In this document: piece after piece, positions 1 to 8,896 of the stretch
Position numbering within the stretch: the stretch's first letter is position 1
Layout of the letters: each line of letters starts with the position of its first letter
Source of the DNA: Rhodococcus sp. 14-2470-1b
GTDB lineage: Bacteria; Actinomycetota; Actinomycetes; Mycobacteriales; Mycobacteriaceae
Length of the DNA stretch: 64,000 nt
Direction: 5' to 3'
Assembly (NCBI RefSeq): GCF_002259415.1
Contig: NZ_NPFY01000036.1
Coordinates: 124,001 to 188,000 of the forward strand
Position numbers and translations under genes: made by a program
The notes under the pieces: model-generated
The model's input: only the letters and a program-made list of their open reading frames with translations
The model's database searches: none
Told to the model about the DNA's origin: nothing

Positions 1-822
1 CGGCGACAGAGCATTCCCGACGAAGCGAGCGGGGTCCTCGTCGAAGTCGATGATGTCGATCTTCTCCCCCGCAAGTTCGCTCATGACGTTGCGCACACGC
101 TGGCCCATCGGACCGATGCACGCGCCCTTAGCGTTGAGGCCGGACACCGTGGAGGTCACCGCGATCTTCGACCGGTGACCGGACTCTCGGGCAACGGCGA
201 TGATCTCGACGGAACCGTCCGCGATCTCGGGCACCTCGAGGGCGAACAGCTTGCGTACGAGGTTCGGGTGGGTTCTCGACAACGTGATCTGAGGTCCACG
301 GTTTCCGCGGGCGACACCCACGACGTAGCACTTGATGCGTTCACCGTGCTCGTACGACTCGCCCGGAACCTGCTCGGCAGGAGGCAACAAGCCATCGGCG
401 CCGTTGGCGTCGCTTCCGATCCGTACGATCACGGTGCCTTTCGCGTTCGCGCGGGTGTCTCGCTGGATGACGCCGCCGACGATCTCGCCTTCGTGGGTCG
501 AGTATTCTCCGAACGAACGCTCGTGCTCGGCGTCACGCAGACGCTGCAGAATGACCTGGCGAGCAGTGGTCGCTGCGATACGGCCGAAGCCTTCAGGAGT
601 GTCGTCCCACTCCGAGATCGTGTTCCCGTCCTCGTCGATCTCCTTGGCCATGACCTTGACCGAGCCACTCTTGCGGTCGACGTCGATCCATGCGTGCTGC
701 TGGTGACCTTCCGTGTGGCGGTATGCGGTCAACAGAGCGGTCTGGATAGTCGAGATGACCGTCTCGATCGAAATTCCCTTGTCCGCCTCGATGGCGCGCA
801 GCGCAGCAATGTCGATATTCAC
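1..822 (-). CDS. nusA: Transcription termination/antitermination protein NusA (3' end cut off)
   Basis: NusA binds RNA polymerase and nascent RNA and modulates pausing, termination and antitermination. The first 274 codons are present, and the gene runs off the left window edge. The N-terminal RNAP-binding domain covers about residues 1-100, an S1 domain about 105-180, and the KH1 domain starts near 200 with the GPMG loop. The usual length is about 330-350 residues, so the rest of KH1 and KH2 are missing here. The GTG start at 822 overlaps the rimP stop as GTGA, so translation is probably coupled. The gene is certain; only its end is unseen. Confidence 0.97.
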   Translation of the reverse strand, partial: MNIDIAALRAIEADKGISIETVISTIQTALLTAYRHTEGHQQHAWIDVDRKSGSVKVMAKEIDEDGNTISEWDDTPEGFGRIAATTARQVILQRLRDAEHERSFGEYSTHEGEIVGGVIQRDTRANAKGTVIVRIGSDANGADGLLPPAEQVPGESYEHGERIKCYVVGVARGNRGPQITLSRTHPNLVRKLFALEVPEIADGSVEIIAVARESGHRSKIAVTSTVSGLNAKGACIGPMGQRVRNVMSELAGEKIDIIDFDEDPARFVGNALSP

Positions 823-1394
823 TTGTCGGACCCTTCTTCCGGTTCTTCCACGTTCACGGTGTTCTCGGCGTCGGCCGGCGCAGGCCGCCCGTCCACGACG
901 CCGCCCGCCAGTTCCATCTCCTCGGACTTCGGCCGCGAGAATTCCACCTGCACAACTGCTTTGACGACGTCCGTCAACGCCACCCGGCGTGTCGAGAGAA
1001 CACCCTTCGTCTTCGTCACAACCGTCACGACGCCCGAGTCGAGTGCGCCGATCCTGCCGTCGAACTTCTCGTCCGCCAATTCGATCCGCACCGCTCGACC
1101 CCGTGCCCGACGCCAATGCCGTTCGAGCGTCAGAGGTCGGTCGATTCCGGGAGTGGTGACTTCGAGCGTGTACGGCGCCTCCCCGAAGTCCGACACCCCG
1201 TCGAACACGTCGGAGATCTCTCGGCTGAGCGACGGCAGGGTGTCCAGATCGATTCCCTGTTCACGGTCGACCATGATCCGAACGGCACTGTGCTTGCCGG
1301 CTGCAACGACGGTGACGTCCTCGAGGTCGAAACCGTGTGCGTCGATCAGGTCGGACAGGAGCTCGACGACCCTCTCCTTGGACGGAACAGGCAT
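819..1394 (-). CDS. rimP: Ribosome maturation factor RimP
   Basis: RimP assists 30S subunit maturation. The product of 191 residues has the family N-terminal alpha/beta domain (residues ~1-95, with [11 protein letters not shown] at the domain boundary) and an Sm-like C-terminal domain, followed by a short acidic tail. The ATG at 1394 is chosen because an AGGAG stands 11 nt upstream; an in-frame GTG at 1406 would lie directly against that ribosome site. It is first in a minus-strand operon and overlaps nusA by 4 nt, the rimP-nusA order found in most bacteria. Confidence 0.96.
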   Translation of the reverse strand: MPVPSKERVVELLSDLIDAHGFDLEDVTVVAAGKHSAVRIMVDREQGIDLDTLPSLSREISDVFDGVSDFGEAPYTLEVTTPGIDRPLTLERHWRRARGRAVRIELADEKFDGRIGALDSGVVTVVTKTKGVLSTRRVALTDVVKAVVQVEFSRPKSEEMELAGGVVDGRPAPADAENTVNVEEPEEGSDK

Positions 1395-1530
1395 CGTGGT
1401 GTGCACTCCTCGTGAAGTTGTGGGCGGATCGGTTCCTCAGACGGTGAACGTACAGCCTAGCGCCCATCGCGGCGGCCCGTGACCAGGTGCGGGTGCGCAC
1501 CGGCAAAGTGAGACCTGGCAGCATGGACGC

Positions 1531-2022
1531 GTGCTGACGCCCGCGCTATCTCGCCCACTCACACGTCGCGCGTCGTTTCGACTGGTAGCGGGGGCGGCCC
1601 TCGCGGCGGCCGGGCTCACCTCGGTCACAGCCTGCACGCCGGGCCAGGACACCGCCGAGACGGTGGACACACTCACCACGCACTTGCGGCAGGCTCGCCA
1701 GGACGCGCGGTCGGCCGCGGCGCTCGCTGCCTCGATCCCGGATCGTGCTGCTGCACTGTCGGTCGTGGAACTCGAGCGCACCGCACATGCCGACGCGTTG
1801 GCGACGGAGATAGACCGCGTCGCAGGCGGGTCGACGACCACGCCTGCGGCCTCCACCACGACCGATGGCCCGCCTCCGACGTGGGACGAGTTGGTGGCTG
1901 CGCTGACCGATTCTGCACGCAGCGCCGCTGATTCGGCGCGCAACGAATCCGGCTTCCGCGCCGGCTTGCTGGGTTCGATCAGCGCCGCGTGCACGACCTC
2001 CGTGGAGGTGGTGTTGTCGTGA
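1531..2022 (+). CDS. Predicted Tat-exported lipoprotein of unknown function
   Basis: The function is not known. The 163-residue product begins with a twin-arginine-like segment (LTRRASFRLVAG), a hydrophobic stretch and a lipobox ending SVTAC, which predicts export and lipidation at Cys32. The mature part is rich in Ala and Thr and mostly helical, with no enzyme motif I recognise. The gene diverges from rimP and its TGA overlaps the GTG of the next gene, so the two are translationally coupled. An alanine-rich exported protein in this position is also present in mycobacteria (Rv2843 position), which suggests a conserved role with the downstream DUF4439 protein. Confidence 0.8.
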   Translation: MLTPALSRPLTRRASFRLVAGAALAAAGLTSVTACTPGQDTAETVDTLTTHLRQARQDARSAAALAASIPDRAAALSVVELERTAHADALATEIDRVAGGSTTTPAASTTTDGPPPTWDELVAALTDSARSAADSARNESGFRAGLLGSISAACTTSVEVVLS

Positions 2023-2459
2023 ACGAGCTAGGTGAAGAGCAGCAGGCGCTCGTCGATGCGCTGCAGGCCGAGTACGCCGCGGTGTTCGCCTACGGCATCG
2101 TCGGCGCTTTCTCCAATCCTGCGCGCGCGGACCTTGTGGCAACCTACGCGGCTGCTCACCGGGCACGACGTGACGCCACCATCGATGCACTGACTGCGGC
2201 GAGCGTCACCCCGCCGCAGCCCGCGACCGCGTACACCACACCGTTTCCTGTGACCGATCCCGTCACCGCCGTCCAGCTTGCCGCTCAGGCCGAAGCGGAC
2301 ACGTCGGTCGCGTGGCGCTCGGTGATCGAGCGCAGCCGGTCCGGCCCCACTCGCGAGATCGGAATCACCGCGCTGACCGAAGCTGCGCTGAGACTTGCGA
2401 ACTGGCGGACGATCCTGGGAGTGGTTCCGGCGACGGTGGCGTTTCCGGGTCAGCCGTAG
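2019..2459 (+). CDS. DUF4439 ferritin-like domain protein
   Basis: The product of 146 residues is an Ala-rich helical protein of the DUF4439 type, a ferritin-like four-helix fold without an assigned reaction. The segment LQAEYAAVFAYGIVGAF near residue 15 resembles the first helix of such bundles (E-x6-Y spacing). The GTG at 2019 is preferred over the upstream GTG-type starts because it forms a GTGA overlap with the lipoprotein gene and follows a GGAGGTGG ribosome site. The last 95 nt are antisense to the 3' end of the MFS gene. Metal binding is possible but not shown. Confidence 0.82.
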   Translation: MNELGEEQQALVDALQAEYAAVFAYGIVGAFSNPARADLVATYAAAHRARRDATIDALTAASVTPPQPATAYTTPFPVTDPVTAVQLAAQAEADTSVAWRSVIERSRSGPTREIGITALTEAALRLANWRTILGVVPATVAFPGQP

Positions 2460-3867
2460 GCGTCGTCGCGGCAATGCCCGAGGGCATGAACAGCGCGGCC
2501 AGAATTCCGACCGCGACAGCTGCGGCGCCGACCAACAGTGCGGGAGCCAACGCGTCGGTGTACCCGGTGGGAGTCAACGCTCCCCCGCTGCCCAGGAAGA
2601 CCGCTGTGAGAACAGCGATTCCGAGCGCGATACCGATCTCGCGAATGGTCGAGTTGGTGCTGCTGGCCGTGGCGTGATCGACAGCAGACATGTCGGTGAG
2701 CACCGCCGTCGCCGACGGCGCGAATGTCAGGCCCATGCCGATTCCGGCCATGGCCAGGGCGGGAATCATGCTGATGTACGAGGTTCCCGGTTCCACTATC
2801 GCGGCCATCCACACCAAGGCTCCGGACTGCAGCGTCAGACCTGCGACGAGCAGCGTCCGTAGACCCAGCCGAGGTGCCAGCACTCCTGCCAGGGGTGCCA
2901 CGATCATCGGGGCAGCCGTCCACGGCAACGTCCGAAGACCAGCTTGGAACGGGGTGTATCCCATGACGATCTGCAGATACTGAGACAGAAGGAAGACCGC
3001 GCCGAACATCCCGAGAGTGAACGACACACCGATGATGTTGGCGACGGAGAAACTGCGAGAGCGGAACAACCGAAGTGGAACGACCGGGAATTTCGTCGAC
3101 CTCTGACGCATCACGAACGCCACCATGGACACCGCCGATCCGATGAACGAGAGAAGCACCGTCGCCGAGGCCCATCCGTCCTCGTTTCCGTGCACCACCG
3201 CCCACACCAGCAGAAAGACGCCCGCGCCTGCGAGCAGGATTCCGACGAGGTCCAGCGGCTGACGATGTCCGTAGGACTCCTTCAGCGCCACGAGTGCGAG
3301 AGGCACCGCGACGAGTGCCACGGGGACATTGATCCAGAAGATGGCTTCCCACGAGACACCGTCGACGACTGCGCCGCCGACGACCGGACCGAGCGCGACA
3401 CCGAGCCCGGACACTCCGCCCCAGATCCCGATGGCGAGTGCACGTTTCGCGGCGGGCACGACTCCGGCGAGCAGCGTCAGGGACAGTGGCATGATGGCAG
3501 CGGCTCCCGCGCCCTGAATCGCTCGGGCAGCGATGAGCATCACCGGTGTCGTCGCGAGCGCGGAGCCGATCGAGGCGACGGTGAACACGGCGATGCCCCC
3601 GAGGAAGACGTTGCGGCGGCCCCACCGGTCGCCGAGCGTCGCGGCCGCGAGCATCAGCGTCGCGAAGCTCAGCGTGTACGCATTCATGAACCACTGCAGT
3701 TCTCCGACCGAGGCCGACAGGTCTGCCTGGATCACCGGGAGCGCACTGGTCATCACCAGGTTGTCGAGGGTCGCCATGAACATCGGTAGCGACGCGGCGA
3801 GAATTCCGACCCAGATCGGAATTCGCCGTTGGGTGTCGATGTGCGGCGGAGCGGTCGTCGTGGACAT
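2365..3867 (-). CDS. MFS drug-efflux transporter, DHA2 (14-TM) type
   Basis: This is a 500-residue major facilitator protein of the EmrB/QacA type that probably exports a toxic compound by proton antiport in the cytoplasmic membrane. Visible features are the TM1 motif ATLDNLVMTSALPVI (residues ~32-46), motif A GDRWGRRNVFLGG (~79) and the antiporter motif C ALGPVVGGAVVDG (~157). The last 40 residues are a Pro/Ser-rich tail lying antisense to the DUF4439 gene. A GGAGG is 7 nt before the ATG. A TetR gene diverges from it and a palindromic operator sits inside its promoter, so TetR-ligand induction is likely. The substrate is unknown. Confidence 0.92.
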   Translation of the reverse strand: MSTTTAPPHIDTQRRIPIWVGILAASLPMFMATLDNLVMTSALPVIQADLSASVGELQWFMNAYTLSFATLMLAAATLGDRWGRRNVFLGGIAVFTVASIGSALATTPVMLIAARAIQGAGAAAIMPLSLTLLAGVVPAAKRALAIGIWGGVSGLGVALGPVVGGAVVDGVSWEAIFWINVPVALVAVPLALVALKESYGHRQPLDLVGILLAGAGVFLLVWAVVHGNEDGWASATVLLSFIGSAVSMVAFVMRQRSTKFPVVPLRLFRSRSFSVANIIGVSFTLGMFGAVFLLSQYLQIVMGYTPFQAGLRTLPWTAAPMIVAPLAGVLAPRLGLRTLLVAGLTLQSGALVWMAAIVEPGTSYISMIPALAMAGIGMGLTFAPSATAVLTDMSAVDHATASSTNSTIREIGIALGIAVLTAVFLGSGGALTPTGYTDALAPALLVGAAAVAVGILAALFMPSGIAATTPTADPETPPSPEPLPGSSASSQVSAQLRSAR

Positions 3868-3944
3868 GGCAAGCCTCCGAAGGTTGTAAGCATCGAATGA
3901 TTACTTGACTGGGGACGCTAGTTATCAACTGATAACCTGTCAAC
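3868..3944. promoter_or_regulatory. Divergent promoter with TetR-type operator
   Basis: A perfect inverted repeat, GTTATCA-AC-TGATAAC, occupies 3921-3936. On the minus strand TTGACA (3938-3943) and TAGCGT are separated by exactly 17 nt that contain the palindrome, so it lies between the -35 and -10 of the MFS gene. On the plus strand TTGACT (3905-3910) precedes GATAAC (3931-3936), which ends 8 nt before the tetR ATG. That spacing fits a leaderless transcript whose -10 overlaps the operator. This layout predicts repression of both genes by the adjacent regulator. Confidence 0.8.
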
Positions 3945-4538
3945 ATGCCAGCGCCGACGAAGACCACCCGCATGGACGCAGCCGACCGCCGTGAATTGGT
4001 GCTCGACGCCGCCACCCGAGCGTTCGCCAGGGGCGGCTACGCCGGAACCAGCACAGACGCCGTCGCCAAGGAAGCGGGCGTGTCTCAGCCCTACGTCGTC
4101 CGGATGTTCGGCACCAAGAGCGAACTGTTCCGCCTCGTGTTCCAGCGCGCGATCGACGGGATCATGCGCGCGTTCGATCGCGTTCTCGACGAGTCACCGT
4201 CGGAGCCCGACGTCTGGCCCGCACTGGGTCGGGCGTACGCGGATCTCGTCACCGACCGAGACCTTCTCCTGGTCATGATGCACGGTTTCACCGCGAGCAC
4301 CACACCGGAGATCGGCACCCAAGCGCGTGACGGCATGTCCGCGATCTACACCCAGATACGCGAACGCACCGGGTGCACGCCCGACGAGGCACGCGACTTC
4401 ATCGCGCACGGCATGTTGCTCAACTGCCTGCTGGCAATCCAGGCGGTCGAACACTCCTCCGACGAGTCTCCCCTCGCCGAACTCGCCGATTGTGCATTCG
4501 GGCCGAAGCTGGCCCAGTTCGTCAAGACCTCGGGCTAG
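3945..4538 (+). CDS. TetR/AcrR family transcriptional regulator
   Basis: The product has 197 residues. The N-terminal helix-turn-helix spans about residues 30-62 (TSTDAVAKEAGVSQPYVVRM, then FGTKSELF), the standard TetR DNA-binding domain. The C-terminal two thirds form a helical ligand and dimer domain of the TetR_C type. It is transcribed divergently from an MFS exporter gene with a palindromic operator 8 nt upstream of its ATG. It is therefore inferred to repress the exporter and itself and to release on binding the exported compound. Confidence 0.93.
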   Translation: MPAPTKTTRMDAADRRELVLDAATRAFARGGYAGTSTDAVAKEAGVSQPYVVRMFGTKSELFRLVFQRAIDGIMRAFDRVLDESPSEPDVWPALGRAYADLVTDRDLLLVMMHGFTASTTPEIGTQARDGMSAIYTQIRERTGCTPDEARDFIAHGMLLNCLLAIQAVEHSSDESPLAELADCAFGPKLAQFVKTSG

Positions 4539-6259
4539 GGCTGCATCTCGTACGCACTGTCGTACGCCAGGACTTCGCCCCACACTGCTTCGAATCTCGC
4601 GGCGTTCACGACGGGCTTGCGCAGCGCGCCGACAGCCCATGCCTGCTGCGCCTCCGTCGAGGACGGCTTGCTGTACAGCGCAACGGCATACGCAGAGAAG
4701 TCGCGTACCTGAAAGTCGAAGATCTGATCGAGAACTTCGGTCGATACCGCGTCCGCGCTCTCGAGAATCAAGTGACCGTAGACCACGAGCGAGAACAGGT
4801 GCCCGACGTTCAGCAGGAAGTCGAGATCACGCTGCTGCTCCTCGTTGGGCGCCGACTCGGTCAGAAACTGCTTGAACGCCAACACCTGCTCGTAGAAACG
4901 CCCGACGTTGGGCACGGCCGAGTATTTCTCGTACACGGGCACCCAGTCCTGGAACCGGACCTTGCTCGCGCCGCGCGCCGGTCCCTGAGCGAAGAAGAAG
5001 GCGTCGTCCGACGCGTCGTCGCGAACCTCGACCGCCGGAAACTCAGTGGGCGCGAACATGTACGCCGGCATGAACTTGAGCATCAACGCCACGTTGACGT
5101 GGACCGTGCCTTCGAGTTTGGGCAACGTGCCGATCAGTTGCGCCGCCTCTCTGAAGTACGTGTTCTTCTCGTACCCCTTCGCTGCGATGACGTCGTGCAA
5201 TGTACGAACCACGGTTTCGCCCTCCGACGTGACCTTGGCCTTGGTCATCGGATTGAACAGGAGATACCGACGGTCCTCCACCGAAGCGGATCGGAAGTAA
5301 TCGAGGGCACGAGCGCTGAACAGTTTCATGGCGATCAGCCGCGAGTACGCGTCGACGAAACTTGCTCGCACGTGCGGAAAATCGGTGACCCGGTTGCCGT
5401 AGAGGATGCGATTGTGCGCGTGAGTGATCGCCTCGTGGAAGGCATGCTCGCAGATCCCGATCGACCCGGTGCACAGGTTGAACTTGCCGACGTTGACGGT
5501 GTTCAGCGCCGCCGAGAACGCGTCGGCGCCGGTGTGCAGGATGTCCTCGGCCCGGACCGGGTAGTTCTCCAGCGCGAACGTGCTGACGAACATCTGACCG
5601 TGAACCACGTTGTCTCGCAACACATAGTTGTCATGGTTACTGTTCGCAACGAAGAAGACGTACGCTTCGGGACCCTCGACATCGGTGCGACGACCGAACA
5701 CGGACACCGTCCCTGCCACGTTGCCGTTGCCGATGTAGTACTTCTCGCCCGACGCCATGAACTCGACCCCGTCTCCCCCGCCGGGAGCCAGAAGCATGTC
5801 GGTGGAATAGACGTCGGCACCGTGTGCCCGTTCGGACAGACCGAACGCGGCGACGCCGCCCTCGTCCAGCAACGCCGCAGCCCGGCGCTTGGCTGCGTCG
5901 TTGTCGCTCATCCAGACAGGACCCAGCCCAAGGACAGTGACTTGCCACGCGTACCAGTAGGACAGGCCGTAGAAGCCGAGGATCTCGCTGAGCATCGCGT
6001 TCCGCGAGGCATCCCACCGCTTGTTCGGGTCACCGTCCGCGTACGCAGCAGGCGTGCAGAACGTGGCGAACAGCTTCTCCTTCGCGACGAATGCGAGGAA
6101 ATCCGCCGTCCAAACCGCGTCGAGGTCGTCGGAGAGCAGTTTCGCTTTGCCACGACTCTCGAACCAGTCGATCAGCGCGCGCAACTGTCGAGCAGTCTCG
6201 TCGTCCAAACGCGTCACGTCGAGCTTCGTGGGATCGAACAGAGAAATCTGCGACACCAT
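4535..6259 (-). CDS. Acyl-CoA dehydrogenase family protein
   Basis: This 574-residue FAD-type acyl-CoA dehydrogenase is longer than the usual 380-400 residues and belongs to the large acyl-CoA dehydrogenase/oxidase-like group. The mid-domain strand region includes FGLSERAHGADV, the place where the flavin and substrate are normally bound, followed by the GEKYYIGNGN segment. The start at 6259 is chosen because AAGGAGAGGTGAC precedes that ATG; an upstream in-frame codon at 6298 has no such site. Its stop overlaps the tetR stop tail to tail by 4 nt. The substrate is probably a fatty acyl-CoA but cannot be specified. Confidence 0.9.
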   Translation of the reverse strand: MVSQISLFDPTKLDVTRLDDETARQLRALIDWFESRGKAKLLSDDLDAVWTADFLAFVAKEKLFATFCTPAAYADGDPNKRWDASRNAMLSEILGFYGLSYWYAWQVTVLGLGPVWMSDNDAAKRRAAALLDEGGVAAFGLSERAHGADVYSTDMLLAPGGGDGVEFMASGEKYYIGNGNVAGTVSVFGRRTDVEGPEAYVFFVANSNHDNYVLRDNVVHGQMFVSTFALENYPVRAEDILHTGADAFSAALNTVNVGKFNLCTGSIGICEHAFHEAITHAHNRILYGNRVTDFPHVRASFVDAYSRLIAMKLFSARALDYFRSASVEDRRYLLFNPMTKAKVTSEGETVVRTLHDVIAAKGYEKNTYFREAAQLIGTLPKLEGTVHVNVALMLKFMPAYMFAPTEFPAVEVRDDASDDAFFFAQGPARGASKVRFQDWVPVYEKYSAVPNVGRFYEQVLAFKQFLTESAPNEEQQRDLDFLLNVGHLFSLVVYGHLILESADAVSTEVLDQIFDFQVRDFSAYAVALYSKPSSTEAQQAWAVGALRKPVVNAARFEAVWGEVLAYDSAYEMQP

Positions 6260-6293
6260 TGTCACCTCTCCTTGTCGGTGCGGTTCCCGCGAA

Positions 6294-6319
6294 CTCACTT
6301 CGCAGGCTCCGCTCCCGCC
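6294..6319 (-). repeat. Copy of a short dispersed repeat (GAGYGGAGCCTGCG core)
   Basis: Read on the minus strand this stretch is GGCGGGAGCGGAGCCTGCG followed by AAGTGAG. It matches the tandem copies near 32.34 kb at about 20 of 26 positions and the copies inside the ABC-F gene near 16.95 kb. It lies between the proS stop and the acyl-CoA dehydrogenase start. Confidence 0.5.
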
Positions 6320-6355
6320 AAAGCTACCAGTGAGTAACCGACAGGGAGAGAGGAA

Positions 6356-8104
6356 TCAGGAGCCCCGAACCGCTTTCACGATGTCCGCGACGGCCGTCTC
6401 CTTGTCCAACTCGACGCTCTCACCGGAGAACCGATCCCGAAGTTCGACCTTGCCGTCTGCCCATCCGCGGCCGACGACGACCACCAGAGGCATGCCGAGC
6501 AGCTCGGAGTCCTTGAACTTGACGCCAGGCGACGCCTTCCTGTCGTCGAACAGCACGTCGAGTCCCTGCAGGTTCAACTCCGACACGATCGCCTCGGCAC
6601 CGTCGCGCGCAGCCTCGTCCTTGTTCGCGATGACCAAGTGAACGTCGTACGGCGCGATCTCCGCAGGCCAACGCAAGCCCTTGTCGTCGTGCATCTGCTC
6701 GGCCACCACGGCTACGGCACGCGTGATGCCGACACCGTAGGAACCCTGTACGAGCCGCACCGGCTTGCCGTTCTCACCGAGAACGTCCACCGTGAACGCG
6801 TCGGTGTACTTGTAACCGAGCTGGAAGATGTGGCCGATCTCGATTCCGCGCGCACTGACGAGCGGTCCGCGCCCGTCAGGCGACATGTCACCGTCGCGCA
6901 CCTCGGCCGCCTCGATGGTTCCGTCCGGAGTGAAGTCGCGGCCGGCGACGAGGTTCGCGACGTGCTTGCCCTTGACGTCCGCGCCGGTGATCCACGACGT
7001 TCCGTCGACGATCCTGGGGTCGACGAGGTACCGAACACCGTTGGCCTGCAGGCCACGAGGCCCGATGTACCCCTTGACCAGGAAGGGGTTGGCCTCGAAG
7101 TCCGCGTCGGTGAGCAACTGGTACTCGGCGGGCTCGAGCGACGCTTCGAGACGCTTCTCGTCCACCTCACGGTCTCCCGGGACGCCGACGGCGAGCAGTT
7201 CCCATTCACCATCCGGCTGCCGCACCTTGAGCAGAATGTTCTTCAGCGTGTCCGCGGCGGTGACGGTCCGGCCGAGATCTGCACTGTTGGCCCAGTCGAC
7301 CAGTGTCGCGATGGTCGGGGTCTCGCCGGTCTCGTAGTCGACCGCCTCGGGCTGACCCTCGATGGGCAGCGAGTCCGGGCGGGCGGTGGTGACGGCTTCG
7401 ACGTTGGCCGCATAGCCGGACTCGATGCAGCGAACGTAGGTGTCCTCACCGACCTCGCTCTCGGCGAGGAACTCCTCGGAGGCACTGCCGCCCATGGCGC
7501 CGGACGTGGCCGCGACGATGACGTACTTGATACCGAGCCGCGCGAAGATGCGCTGATAGGCCTCGCGGTGGGCGTGGTAGGACGCCTTCAACCCGTCCTC
7601 GTCGAGGTCGAAGGAGTACGAGTCCTTCATGATGAACTCACGACCACGCAGAACGCCTGCGCGGGGACGCTCCTCGTCGCGGTACTTGTTCTGAATCTGG
7701 TACAGGGTGACCGGCAGGTCCTTGTAGGAGTTGTACTCACCCTTGACCGTGAGCGCGAACAGTTCCTCGTGCGTCGGACCGAGCAGCATGTCATTGCCCT
7801 TCCGGTCCTTCAGCCGAAACAGCGCGTCGCCGTACTCGGTCCATCGATTGGTGGACTCGTACGGTTCACGAGGCAGCAGGGCAGGCAACGAGATCTCTTG
7901 TGCGCCGATCGCATTCATCTCTTCACGGACGACGTTCTCGATCTTCCGGAGCACCTTCAGACCCAGTGGCAGCCACGAGTAGACACCCGGTGCGATACGA
8001 CGGACGTAGCCGGCACGAACCAGAAGCTTGTGGCTGTCGACCTCGGCGTCGGCGGGGTCGTCGCGGAGGGTGCGAAGGAACAACTGCGAAAGACGGGTGA
8101 TCAC
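6356..8104 (-). CDS. proS: Prolyl-tRNA synthetase (bacterial type with editing insertion)
   Basis: ProS attaches proline to tRNA-Pro in the cytoplasm. The 582-residue product has class II motif 2 ([20 protein letters not shown], residues ~141-160) and motif 3 ([17 protein letters not shown], ~450). Between them lies the roughly 180-residue insertion that in bacterial ProS deacylates mischarged Ala-tRNA, followed by the C-terminal anticodon domain. The GTG start at 8104 leads into MITRLSQLF, the typical N-terminus. It is transcribed away from yaaA. Confidence 0.98.
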   Translation of the reverse strand: MITRLSQLFLRTLRDDPADAEVDSHKLLVRAGYVRRIAPGVYSWLPLGLKVLRKIENVVREEMNAIGAQEISLPALLPREPYESTNRWTEYGDALFRLKDRKGNDMLLGPTHEELFALTVKGEYNSYKDLPVTLYQIQNKYRDEERPRAGVLRGREFIMKDSYSFDLDEDGLKASYHAHREAYQRIFARLGIKYVIVAATSGAMGGSASEEFLAESEVGEDTYVRCIESGYAANVEAVTTARPDSLPIEGQPEAVDYETGETPTIATLVDWANSADLGRTVTAADTLKNILLKVRQPDGEWELLAVGVPGDREVDEKRLEASLEPAEYQLLTDADFEANPFLVKGYIGPRGLQANGVRYLVDPRIVDGTSWITGADVKGKHVANLVAGRDFTPDGTIEAAEVRDGDMSPDGRGPLVSARGIEIGHIFQLGYKYTDAFTVDVLGENGKPVRLVQGSYGVGITRAVAVVAEQMHDDKGLRWPAEIAPYDVHLVIANKDEAARDGAEAIVSELNLQGLDVLFDDRKASPGVKFKDSELLGMPLVVVVGRGWADGKVELRDRFSGESVELDKETAVADIVKAVRGS

Positions 8105-8152
8105 GGGGTACGAGAGTAGTCGGTGCCCGGCGAAACGGTAACGTTGCTCCCC

Positions 8153-8896
8153 GTGCTCATCCTGCTCCCACCCTCCGAAACGAAGTCCGACGGCGGTGCG
8201 GGATCACCTCTCGACCTCGGCGAGCTGTCGTTGCCGGACCTCACGCCGTTGCGGCAGAAGCTCGCGGATGCCCTGGTCGAGTTGGCTGCGGACGTCGAGG
8301 CCTCGAGCGCGGCCCTCGGACTCGGTCCGACCCAGGCCGACGAAATCCAGCGCAACGCGGTGCTGTGGACGTCGCCGACCGCTCCTGCTCTCAGCCGCTA
8401 CACCGGCGTACTGTACGACGCACTCGACGCCGGTTCGTTCACGCGTGCGGGCCGCGCCCGGGCCGCGGCACGCCTGTGGATCGGCTCCGCTCTGTTCGGA
8501 GCGGTCCGTGCGACCGATCCCATCCCGTCGTACCGCCTGTCCGGCGGGTCGAAGATTCCCGGATTCGGCACGCTGCGCTCACTGTGGAAGCCGGACCTGA
8601 CCGAGGCACTTCTGGCCGAGGCCGACGAGCTGGTGGTCGATCTTCGATCCGGGACCTATCAGCAGTTGGGGCCGGTGCCAGGGGCGGTGACTGCGACCGT
8701 GCTGACCGAGAAGCCCGATGGCACCCGGTCCGTCGTCAGCCACTTCAACAAGCACCACAAAGGTCTGCTGGCTCGGACACTGACGTTGACGACCGCCGAA
8801 CCGAAGGACGTCAAGGGAGTGGCACGGGTCGCAGCGAAGTCCGGGCTTCGCGTAGAGGTCGCCTCGCCGACCGAGTTGATCGTGCTCACCGAGTGA
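8153..8896 (+). CDS. yaaA: YaaA family peroxide-stress protein (DUF328)
   Basis: The product is about 247 residues and starts with [11 protein letters not shown], the family N-terminal signature. Other conserved parts are [13 protein letters not shown] (~residue 125), [10 protein letters not shown] and [10 protein letters not shown] (~200), which form the DNA-binding cleft described for YaaA. In Escherichia coli YaaA limits intracellular iron and DNA damage under peroxide stress. The GTG at 8153 is chosen because it gives the family N-terminus; an in-frame GTG at 8123 would add 10 residues. Neither has a good ribosome site. The stop overlaps the next GTG as GTGA. Confidence 0.9.
   Translation: MLILLPPSETKSDGGAGSPLDLGELSLPDLTPLRQKLADALVELAADVEASSAALGLGPTQADEIQRNAVLWTSPTAPALSRYTGVLYDALDAGSFTRAGRARAAARLWIGSALFGAVRATDPIPSYRLSGGSKIPGFGTLRSLWKPDLTEALLAEADELVVDLRSGTYQQLGPVPGAVTATVLTEKPDGTRSVVSHFNKHHKGLLARTLTLTTAEPKDVKGVARVAAKSGLRVEVASPTELIVLTE

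Noticed and set aside
4373-6337. 654-codon open frame on the plus strand over the acyl-CoA dehydrogenase gene
   Set aside because: It is antisense to a clear gene, has no family signature and is His/Arg-rich as shadows in high-GC DNA are.
8365-8892. N-terminal 176 residues before the DUF2786 start
   Set aside because: This part is the shadow of yaaA; the GTGA junction gives the real start.
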